The translations under genes and the position numbers were made by a program. A stretch of DNA of 10,283 nt, taken from contig JAEURM010000048.1 of assembly GCA_016789245.1 (NCBI GenBank), positions 1-10,283 of the forward strand. Reading direction: 5' to 3'. The notes beneath the pieces are model-generated. The model had not been told where the DNA came from. It saw only the letters and a program-made list of their open reading frames with translations, and ran no database searches. This DNA is from Anaerolineales bacterium. Its GTDB lineage: Bacteria > Chloroflexota > Anaerolineae > Anaerolineales > UBA6663. Shown piece by piece: positions 5,379 through 10,283 of this stretch. The stretch's first letter is position 1, and each line of letters starts with the position of its first letter.

Positions 5379-8221
5379 CAACAATTCGGCAATGGCTGTT
5401 TAACCGCAATGTGTGGGCGTATGGTTTATTTTGGTCTTGGAACGTAATTTTTCTGGCGTTTTTGTTGTTGGGCTTCGCGCCCACCATGTTGCCGGCGCTT
5501 ATCTCGGCGGTACAAGCGGATGAAGTGCCGGCCATCTTTCTCATTACCGCCGCCATCGTCCCCTTGATTCCGGTGGTAGTGGTGATTTTGGGTGCAACGG
5601 TTTTTCGGCGTGCGCCCGGCCGCTTGTTTGCGCTGGGCTATGGCATCGAAGGCCCGCTGATGCTGGTACTGGCCATTCGCCTGTTCGCCGTGCGTGAACT
5701 GACGGTGGTGGTGGCGGTGTTGTTGGTGATTGCACTGCTTGGCCTGTTCACCTACTTTGGGGATTTGTGGGATACGCGGCCCGAAGCGCGCGGTGCGTGG
5801 TTGAACAGTTTGCGCGTGGTGGGCTTAACGTTGTTGGTGCTCACCGGCTTATACGTGGGCGTGTGGGCGGCGTTTTATGCGTTTCCGTTCGCCGTACTGG
5901 CCGTGCGCGGCTTCAGCGAATTCTTAGCCGAAATGCCAAGAATGTTTACTGCATTTTGGGAAGAAGTTTTTAAGGGCCGTATCTTTTTAGCCCTGTTTGG
6001 TTTTTTGGGGATGACGTTGTTTTTATACTCTGCGACGTTGTTTATGATTCTGCCACTCGCCATTCCAATGTTGTATTTGCGGGCGTGGTGGCGCGGGTTC
6101 AAAACGTTGGCCGCCCAACGTGGGGCAGGGCTGGCAAGCGGCTTGGCGTTGATGGCCTGCGTAGTGAGCCTGGCCACCGTAGCCCTCACCGTGCGCCAGC
6201 CTCAGCAAGCCGCGTTTAATTTGCTGGCCCAGAAGCCACAAAATATAGAAGCGGCACGCAGTTTGGCCGCGCAAGAAGATAATTTGCGCGCCGGTTTGCT
6301 CAACGCTTTTCTTGCGCAATTCCGTTACCTCGGCTCTGTTACGGAAATGAACCACATCCGTGAGATTTACCGCGAAATTGGGTGGGGGCCAGAAGTTACC
6401 GAGCAAGTGCAAGCGGCGTATGAATGGGTGGCGCGGCCTGTGCTCTATGAGCCCGTGCCAGAATTGACCGGTGACCGGTGGGCGTTCAGCCGTGATTCAC
6501 AAGAAGCCGCCAAGTTGTACGCGCAATTTTTTGACCAACCGATTGTGGACGGTGAGCGGCTGAGCGTGATTAACGCCGTGCGTTCCACATGGTCACCCGA
6601 TCAGGCGCGAGCGGCGTGGCAAGCCGTGGATGACCGCGAGGTACGGCTCCTGCGGCAGGAAATCAATTTCACCGAGCATGGGGATTGGGCCGAATTTGAG
6701 CTGTACGAGGTGTATCAAAATCAAACCACCGCCCGCCAAGAAGTGGTGTACTACTTTAGTTTGCCCGAGACGGCAGTGATTACGGGCGTGTGGTTAGGCA
6801 ACAGCGCGGATCGCGCTGACCGCTTTGAGTATCGCGTGGCCCCGCGCGGCGCGGCACAAGCCGTGTATCAATCGCAAGTGCGCGTGAACTTAGACCCGGC
6901 ACTGGTGGAACAAATTGGCCCGCGCCAATACCGCTTACGCGTGTTCCCCATTGAGCCGGAACGCGTGGATTACGAATACGAAGGCGTCCTCATCCCTACC
7001 ACCACGCGCACAGCAGGTGCGGAGATGCATTTGTGGCTGACGTGGCGCGTGCTGGCCGCCAACAATGCGTGGCCCATGCCCAACTTGGCCGAGAAGTTTA
7101 ATGTGTATTGGGATACCGGCACCGAGCGGCTATTCAACGGCCAAACACTGAATTTGCCAGCAGAGGCGTGGCTTCCGGCTAACTTGGCGGCCAGTGGCAA
7201 CACCGCCGCGCAAGCCCACCGTGTAGATTTTTCCAACGGCCAAAGCGTGGTGGTGCGCCCACTGCAACCGGGTGAGGTGCTTCAGCCGCCCGCCACCTTG
7301 CGCTTAGCTGTAGTGTTAGATCGTTCTCGGAGCATGGTGGCCCGCGCGGCAGAAGTGGAGCAAGCCCTCACCGCTTTGCGCACCTACAACCTGCAACCAG
7401 AAATGTATCTCACCGCTTCAGATTTTCGCGGCGAAGCGCCCAGCCGCGCGCCGCTGGCCCGTGTGCAAGCCCCCGATTTGTTTTACTTCGGCGGGCAAAA
7501 TCCGGCGCAACTTTTACAACAGTTTGAGCAAATGCGCGGCGAAGCGGCGTATGATGCCGTGCTGGTGCTCACGGATGATTCTGGTTATGAACTTGGCCCC
7601 AGCACTGCGCCCGTGCCCGTCATCAACGCGCCAGTGTGGATGGTGCACCTCGGCGGAGAATATCCGCTGGGCTATGATGATGCCACGCTGGAAGCTATTC
7701 AGGCCAGCGGCGGCGGTGTGGCCGGCAGTGTGGAAGAAGCACTGACGCGGCTGATGGCCGCGCGCGCCGGCGTACAGGGCGCCCGCGCCGATGTGGTGGA
7801 TGGTTACGTGTGGCAAACACTTCCCACCGGTTTGGCCACACCCGCCTCAGATGAAACCTTTGCGCCGCTGGCCGCCCGCCAACTCATCCTTGCCACTTTG
7901 CCCAACCCGCACGCCGTGGCAGACCGGCTAGAGGTGCTGGACGGCTTACATAAGATTGCGATGCAGAACGGCATCGTCACGCCGTATTCCTCCATGATTG
8001 TGTTGGTAAACGCTGAACAACACCGCATGTTGGATGATTTGGAAAATGATGCTGACCGATTTGAGCGCGAGTTTGAAGAAGTGGGTGAAACTGAGCCGTT
8101 GAACGTAACCGGTGTGCCGGAGCCGGAAGAGTGGTTATTGATGGGCTTAGCGGCGGTGGCGTTGGCGGCGTGGTATTGGCGTCAGCGGCGGCTGGCCACG
8201 CCCGCTGGGCGGCTGGGCTGA
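5375..8221 (+). CDS. Polytopic PEP-CTERM membrane protein with VIT and VWA-like regions
   Basis: The 948-residue protein is the likely substrate of the preceding exosortase. Residues 10-275 hold about seven to nine TM segments. A mostly soluble, probably extracytoplasmic part follows. Residues 423-557 look like a VIT (vault/inter-alpha-trypsin) domain, with alternating beta-strand pattern and motifs such as VVYYFSLPE and YRLRVFPIEP. Residues 641-775 look like a von Willebrand A fold: LAVVLDRSRSM gives a complete DxSxS MIDAS (Asp649, Ser651, Ser653), and LVLTDDSG (731-738) fits a later metal-binding strand. The C-terminus is a textbook PEP-CTERM tail: VPEP at 914-917, a hydrophobic helix (about 919-935) and RQRR at 936-939. 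Most PEP-CTERM proteins have only a signal peptide, so the polytopic N-terminus is unusual. It resembles a family I know as 'PEP-CTERM family integral membrane protein'. Role unknown; adhesion or surface assembly is inferred from VIT-VWA. The start is set by AAGGAG at 5362. Confidence 0.88.
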   Translation: MTTIRQWLFNRNVWAYGLFWSWNVIFLAFLLLGFAPTMLPALISAVQADEVPAIFLITAAIVPLIPVVVVILGATVFRRAPGRLFALGYGIEGPLMLVLAIRLFAVRELTVVVAVLLVIALLGLFTYFGDLWDTRPEARGAWLNSLRVVGLTLLVLTGLYVGVWAAFYAFPFAVLAVRGFSEFLAEMPRMFTAFWEEVFKGRIFLALFGFLGMTLFLYSATLFMILPLAIPMLYLRAWWRGFKTLAAQRGAGLASGLALMACVVSLATVALTVRQPQQAAFNLLAQKPQNIEAARSLAAQEDNLRAGLLNAFLAQFRYLGSVTEMNHIREIYREIGWGPEVTEQVQAAYEWVARPVLYEPVPELTGDRWAFSRDSQEAAKLYAQFFDQPIVDGERLSVINAVRSTWSPDQARAAWQAVDDREVRLLRQEINFTEHGDWAEFELYEVYQNQTTARQEVVYYFSLPETAVITGVWLGNSADRADRFEYRVAPRGAAQAVYQSQVRVNLDPALVEQIGPRQYRLRVFPIEPERVDYEYEGVLIPTTTRTAGAEMHLWLTWRVLAANNAWPMPNLAEKFNVYWDTGTERLFNGQTLNLPAEAWLPANLAASGNTAAQAHRVDFSNGQSVVVRPLQPGEVLQPPATLRLAVVLDRSRSMVARAAEVEQALTALRTYNLQPEMYLTASDFRGEAPSRAPLARVQAPDLFYFGGQNPAQLLQQFEQMRGEAAYDAVLVLTDDSGYELGPSTAPVPVINAPVWMVHLGGEYPLGYDDATLEAIQASGGGVAGSVEEALTRLMAARAGVQGARADVVDGYVWQTLPTGLATPASDETFAPLAARQLILATLPNPHAVADRLEVLDGLHKIAMQNGIVTPYSSMIVLVNAEQHRMLDDLENDADRFEREFEEVGETEPLNVTGVPEPEEWLLMGLAAVALAAWYWRQRRLATPAGRLG
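8114..8191 (+). other. PEP-CTERM sorting signal coding segment
   Basis: This segment encodes VPEP, a hydrophobic helix rich in Leu, Ala and Trp, and then RQRR. It has the three-part layout of exosortase substrates: recognition motif, membrane anchor and cytoplasmic basic stop. Cleavage would be expected near the VPEP motif. About nine further residues follow the basic cluster, slightly longer than the usual tail. Confidence 0.85.
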
Positions 8222-8223
8222 GG

Positions 8224-8232
8224 TGCTATAAT
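8224..8232 (+). promoter_or_regulatory. Extended -10 promoter for tatA
   Basis: TGCTATAAT is an exact TGn plus consensus -10 hexamer (TATAAT at 8227-8232). It begins three bases after the stop codon of the preceding gene. No convincing -35 box is seen 17 nt upstream, which suits an extended -10 promoter. Transcription would start near 8239, leaving a leader of about 35 nt. tatA is thus probably transcribed separately from the exosortase operon. Confidence 0.55.
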
Positions 8233-8273
8233 TTATTCAGCATTTTTCGCCACTTCTTAGAAAGGTTTTTCCT

Positions 8274-8480
8274 ATGCCTGGTTTGCCCGGTGGGCCTGAA
8301 TTGTTGATTGTGTTGGTAATTGTATTGCTGGTGTTTGGCGTGGGCCGCATTGGCAAAATCGGCGGTGAACTAGGAAGCGCCATCCGCCAGTTCCGTGAAG
8401 GCTTAAGTGGCGGCGATAAAAAGGATGAGAAAAAGTCCGGGCCAAAAGCCGAAGAGAAAAAAGACGAGAGCGCGGCCTAA
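8274..8480 (+). CDS. tatA: Twin-arginine translocase subunit TatA/TatE
   Basis: This small subunit forms the pore-like oligomers of the Tat system, which moves folded proteins with RR signal peptides across the cytoplasmic membrane. The 68-residue protein has the standard form: PELLIVLVIVLLVFG (8-22) as the N-terminal TM helix ending in the conserved Phe-Gly, a short hinge, an amphipathic helix (about 24-43, GRIGKIGGELGSAIRQFREG) and a charged Lys/Glu-rich tail. Its length is at the low end for TatA. AGAAAGG (8259-8265) lies 8 nt before the ATG. It has a promoter and terminator of its own. No tatB or tatC is in the window, so the partner TatC must be elsewhere. TatA and TatE cannot be told apart here; a TatB identity is unlikely given the short tail. 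Confidence 0.93.
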   Translation: MPGLPGGPELLIVLVIVLLVFGVGRIGKIGGELGSAIRQFREGLSGGDKKDEKKSGPKAEEKKDESAA

Positions 8481-8487
8481 CCCAAGA

Positions 8488-8516
8488 AAAACCGCCCCGA
8501 ACTTCGGGGCGGTTTT
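8488..8516. terminator. Intrinsic terminator after tatA, possibly bidirectional
   Basis: AAAACCGCCCCGAA (8488-8501) and TTCGGGGCGGTTTT (8503-8516) are perfect reverse complements, giving a GC-rich stem with a small GAACTTC loop and a terminal U-run. It starts 8 nt after the tatA stop. Read on the minus strand it ends in five Ts, so it could also stop transcription from the convergent DUF1992 gene. Confidence 0.85.
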
Positions 8517-8555
8517 AGTTAGCGGCAGATTTTTGCAACTTATCTTATGCAGGCA

Positions 8556-8603
8556 GTCATTCCCCCTACAAGAGCGGGGGCAGGCCGCGCAAGCGGGTAT
8601 GAC
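8556..8603. repeat. Palindromic GTCATTCCC...GGGTATGAC repeat
   Basis: GTCATTCCC (8556-8564) and GGGTATGAC (8595-8603) are inverted with one mismatch. Inside lie a second pair, CCCCC (8562-8566) with GGGGG (8576-8580), and a small CCGC-GCAA-GCGG hairpin (8585-8596). The outer sequence matches the widespread 'GTCATTCCCGC...GCGGGAATGAC' type of dispersed bacterial palindrome. It lies between convergent genes, the usual place for such elements. Confidence 0.6.
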
Positions 8604-8628
8604 GTTCACAAAATTACGCTCAGTTGCC

Positions 8629-9090
8629 TCAGATGAGCTTTTGTAACTCCGCTTCCACATCCAACAAACGGCGCTGGAAGCGTTCTAGCGGCACTTTTAA
8701 GTTCAAGTTGCGCTGGCGCTGATTAAGTTGCGCCAAACTTTGCCGGAATTCGGCTTGCGCACGCCGCCACTCCGCCTCCGCCCACTCCCGCTGGCGGATG
8801 GCTTTTTCACCGGTGGCGGTTTGCAGTTGAGCGCCCTCAGCTTTGTACCAGCCGTGTGTGCGCCGCAGTTTTTGCCGCGCCTGCTCCAACTCGGCCTGAA
8901 TGGCTGAATCTTCTTCCAGCCACGCCGGCCGCAAATTTTGATTTTGCATCAAGTGGTTGGCGGCCCACTCTTCAGAATTCTCGTTGGCGTCATCCAATTT
9001 CAACGGGCGGCCAGCGCCGGGCAAATTATCAAACTTGCCGTTGGCCTGCGCTTCCCGCAAAATTTTTTCTACAATTCGGTCAAAATCCAT
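8629..9090 (-). CDS. DUF1992 domain protein (DnaJ-homologue subfamily C member 28 conserved domain)
   Basis: The 153-residue protein opens with the DUF1992 (DJC28_CD) signature: an amphipathic helix (DRIVEKILREAQANG), FDNLPGAGRPLKLDD (about 20-34), a helix ending in NLRPAWLEE (about 52-60), then a long, charged, Gln/Arg/Glu-rich coiled-coil-like stretch to the end. No J domain is present, as is normal for the stand-alone bacterial form. The biochemical role is unknown; it is a soluble cytoplasmic protein by appearance. The ATG at 9090 matches the usual family start (MDFDRIVEKI), though only a weak GAG-like ribosome site precedes it. It lies 75 nt downstream of the LysM gene on the same strand, so read-through transcription is possible but not shown. 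Family assignment is firm. Confidence 0.92.
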   Translation of the reverse strand: MDFDRIVEKILREAQANGKFDNLPGAGRPLKLDDANENSEEWAANHLMQNQNLRPAWLEEDSAIQAELEQARQKLRRTHGWYKAEGAQLQTATGEKAIRQREWAEAEWRRAQAEFRQSLAQLNQRQRNLNLKVPLERFQRRLLDVEAELQKLI

Positions 9091-9094
9091 AGCT

Positions 9095-9148
9095 CAGCTG
9101 AAACACGGAACACATAGTTTAGTTAGGATGAACACTGATAGTCCGTGT
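9095..9148. repeat. Degenerate CAGCTGAA/GGATGAAC repeat, copy 1
   Basis: CAGCTGAA (9095-9102) and GGATGAACACTGAT (9126-9139) recur in the intergenic region near 10008-10032. ACACGGA (9103-9109) and TCCGTGT (9142-9148) form a 7-bp inverted pair within the spacer. The spacer between the two minus-strand genes is therefore largely made of a decayed short-repeat family of the 'AACACGGATG' kind. Confidence 0.5.
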
Positions 9149-9165
9149 CCTTCCGGGTTTTACAT

Positions 9166-9927
9166 TCACGGCACGGTGTAACGCGCAATCAAGTTGCCGC
9201 TGGGGTCTGCCAGCAAAATCAATTGGCCGGGCGCCCACATGGCTTGCGCCTGATTCCAATATAAGTCTATCACTGTATCTGGCCCGCTTTGCGTGCGCAC
9301 GTTGATGATGCCGCCTTCAAACAAGGTGATGGCCGGAAAAGTGTACGCCGCGCCATTTTCCGCCCGCAAAGTCCAACCGGCCAAGTTCACTGGGCCGCCC
9401 GCGTTGGCAATCACCACCACTTCATCCGTTAAACTGCCTGCGCCACGCACCTCCCGAATGGTGAGATTGGGCGCGGGCGCGTTGGCCTGCGGCGTGGCGG
9501 TGGCAATGGGTGGAACGGTGACGAGCGGCGTGACGGGAATGGAGGTAGGTTCAAAGCCACCGATGGGGATGACGAGTTGTTGGCCCACGCTGAGCACGTT
9601 GGGGTCTGTGAGATTATTGGCGGCCAGAATATCTTCCACGCTCACACCGTACAGTTGCGCAATAAAGCCCATGGTTTCTCCGGTTTGCACGGTATGAACT
9701 TGCGGCTCACGCGGTTGGGGCGCAATGGTGGGGAAGGGCGTAGCGTTGGGCGCAGGCAAGTTGAGCGGCACAAATTGTGTTGGCGTGGCGCTGGCGGTTT
9801 GGGTGGCATTAGCGGCAGTGGGGCGTGGGCTTAGCCAGTTTTCCCACATCCACAACGCCGCCCATGTGGCGGAAATAGAAACCAACACGTTCAACGCAAG
9901 ATAGAGAAACATGCGGCGGGCGTTCAT
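9166..9927 (-). CDS. Membrane-anchored LysM and lamin-tail domain surface protein
   Basis: The 253-residue protein starts with a short basic segment (MNARR) and a hydrophobic helix (about 6-28), an uncleaved signal anchor or signal peptide. A Thr/Ala/Pro-rich linker follows (about 34-80). A LysM domain comes next (about 81-125): VHTVQTGETMGFIAQLYGVS through NVLSVGQQLVIP, which should bind peptidoglycan-type glycans. A second Pro/Thr linker (about 126-154) leads to a C-terminal beta-rich domain (about 155-253) with the lamin-tail (LTD) pattern: LTIREVRGAG, DEVVVIANAGG, VNLAGWTLRAENG, AYTFP and GQLILLADPSGNLIARY. It is probably held outside the cell and attached to the envelope. The ATG at 9927 is supported by GAGGT 5 nt upstream. 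A candidate extended -10 lies just before it. Exact function unknown; the domain calls are good. Confidence 0.88.
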   Translation of the reverse strand: MNARRMFLYLALNVLVSISATWAALWMWENWLSPRPTAANATQTASATPTQFVPLNLPAPNATPFPTIAPQPREPQVHTVQTGETMGFIAQLYGVSVEDILAANNLTDPNVLSVGQQLVIPIGGFEPTSIPVTPLVTVPPIATATPQANAPAPNLTIREVRGAGSLTDEVVVIANAGGPVNLAGWTLRAENGAAYTFPAITLFEGGIINVRTQSGPDTVIDLYWNQAQAMWAPGQLILLADPSGNLIARYTVP

Positions 9928-9932
9928 CGTTT

Positions 9933-9937
9933 ACCTC
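9933..9937 (-). promoter_or_regulatory. Ribosome binding site of the LysM gene
   Basis: GAGGT on the minus strand, 5 nt before the ATG, supports the start at 9927. Confidence 0.6.
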
Positions 9938-9944
9938 ACGTTGG

Positions 9945-9953
9945 ATAATAGCA
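9945..9953 (-). promoter_or_regulatory. Candidate extended -10 promoter of the LysM gene
   Basis: The minus strand reads TGCTATTAT, a TGn plus near-consensus -10 (TATTAT). Transcription would begin near 9938, giving a very short leader in which GAGGT is almost at the 5' end. No -35 is evident. It has the same TGC-TAnnAT form as the tatA promoter. Confidence 0.35.
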
Positions 9954-9974
9954 TGGTGGCGGTTAGGTGGCGAA

Positions 9975-9983
9975 TGCTAGAAT
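9975..9983 (+). promoter_or_regulatory. Candidate extended -10 promoter of the NYN gene
   Basis: TGCTAGAAT fits an extended -10 (TGn plus TAGAAT). A start near 9990 would give a leader of about 140 nt containing the repeat and hairpins described nearby. No -35 box is visible, so the call is tentative. Confidence 0.3.
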
Positions 9984-10005
9984 TTAGATTGTGTGAGTTT
10001 TGAGC

Positions 10006-10034
10006 CACAGCTGAACGTGGATGAACGCGGATTT
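10006..10034. repeat. Degenerate CAGCTGAA/GGATGAAC repeat, copy 2
   Basis: CAGCTGAA (10008-10015) and GGATGAACGCGGAT (10019-10032) match elements at 9095 and 9126 (8 of 8 and 12 of 14 bases). Internally GAACGTGGAT and GAACGCGGAT repeat with a 10-nt period. It is a decayed member of the same short-repeat family, located in the spacer upstream of the NYN gene. Confidence 0.5.
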
Positions 10035-10049
10035 ATAGCTTGGAATAAC

Positions 10050-10116
10050 CCAGCCCTTCGCTGGCTTTTTGAAGTTTAGAGGCCTTTGGAATTAGAGAAG
10101 CTAGTGAAGGGCTTTT
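10050..10116 (+). promoter_or_regulatory. Two mutually exclusive stem-loops upstream of the NYN gene
   Basis: Structure A is CCAGC-CCTTC-GCTGG (10050-10064) followed by CTTTTT, which is terminator-like but short. Structure B pairs AGCCCTTCGCTGGCTT (10052-10067) with AAGCTAGTGAAGGGCT (10098-10113) over 16 positions, two of them G-U, and is followed by TTTT. A and B use the same bases, so only one can form. This could be an attenuator-like leader or simply a palindromic repeat element with a 30-nt loop. Confidence 0.4.
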
Positions 10117-10131
10117 GGATTAAAGTTTGTT

Positions 10132-10283
10132 ATGCCATTCTTGATTGACGGCCACAACTTAATTGGCAAGATGCCGGGCCTACGCTTGGATGACCCGGAT
10201 GATGAGCGCCAGTTGGTGCAATTTTTACGCGCGTACTTAGCACGGGTGAAGAAGAGCGGCACGGTGGTGTTTGATCGTGGCTC
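10132..10283 (+). CDS. YacP-like NYN-domain protein (3' end missing)
   Basis: Only the first 50 residues are visible; the frame is open to the end of the window. It begins MPFLIDGHNLIGKMPGLRLD, then a DDERQLVQFLRAYLARV helix and SGTVVFDRG. This is the N-terminus of the NYN (YacP-like) family of PIN-related nucleases: LIDGHNL carries the first metal-binding Asp (residue 6) with the conserved Asn (residue 9), and VVFDRG holds the second acidic position (Asp 48). Family members act on RNA; B. subtilis YacP (Rae1) cleaves mRNA at the ribosome. Whether this protein is a true Rae1 equivalent cannot be judged from 50 residues. No Shine-Dalgarno is visible before the ATG at 10132, which nevertheless matches the family N-terminus. 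It is divergent from the LysM gene. Confidence 0.85.
   Translation, partial: MPFLIDGHNLIGKMPGLRLDDPDDERQLVQFLRAYLARVKKSGTVVFDRG

Noticed and set aside
8274..8480. tatA as part of the exosortase sorting operon
   Set aside because: It has its own extended -10 promoter and terminator, and the PEP-CTERM protein is polytopic with no twin-arginine signal peptide. Adjacency alone is weak evidence.

Overview
The window looks like bacterial chromosomal DNA of fairly high GC content. It most plausibly comes from Chloroflexota (Anaerolineae or a related class). This rests on the style of the proteins (a PheT with an unusual B5 region, a LysM plus lamin-tail surface protein, an exosortase paired with a PEP-CTERM protein) and on the many short degenerate repeats and palindromes in and between genes. 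It is an inference from recognition; no phylogeny was run. No phage, transposase, CRISPR or RNA gene is visible.

Layout, left to right. (1) 1-3687, plus strand: the 3' part of pheS, which lacks its first residues, then complete pheT. Together they encode the alpha and beta subunits of phenylalanyl-tRNA synthetase. The 111-nt spacer between them is a GTGTC/GACAC inverted-repeat cluster, and pheT carries a short heptanucleotide repeat in frame. (2) 3688-3863: a spacer holding a strong 18-bp palindromic element and, at its right end, a perfect 14-nt TCTTAC-TT-GTAAGA palindrome. (3) 3876-8221, plus strand: a two-gene operon with a 4-nt ATGA overlap. It encodes an exosortase fused to an EpsI-like domain, followed by a large polytopic membrane protein with VIT and von Willebrand A-like regions and a C-terminal VPEP/TM/RR tail, which is a PEP-CTERM signal. 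The second protein is very probably the dedicated substrate of the first. (4) 8224-8516, plus strand: tatA with its own extended -10 promoter and a strong intrinsic terminator. (5) 8629-9927, minus strand: a DUF1992 (DnaJ-homologue C28 domain) protein and, upstream of it in transcription, a membrane-anchored LysM plus lamin-tail protein. (6) 9928-10131: a divergent intergenic region with candidate promoters in both directions, a degenerate repeat and a leader-like structure. (7) 10132-end, plus strand: the start of a YacP-like NYN-domain protein, cut off by the window.

The central functional story is the exosortase/PEP-CTERM pair: a membrane protease-transpeptidase-like enzyme translationally coupled to one multi-spanning substrate carrying a metal-binding (MIDAS) adhesion-type domain. 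This architecture resembles families I know as exosortase O and the 'PEP-CTERM family integral membrane protein', so it is probably named but functionally undescribed. The second theme is the density of short repeats: at least seven separate small repeats or palindromes lie in about 10 kb, one of them inside an essential gene.
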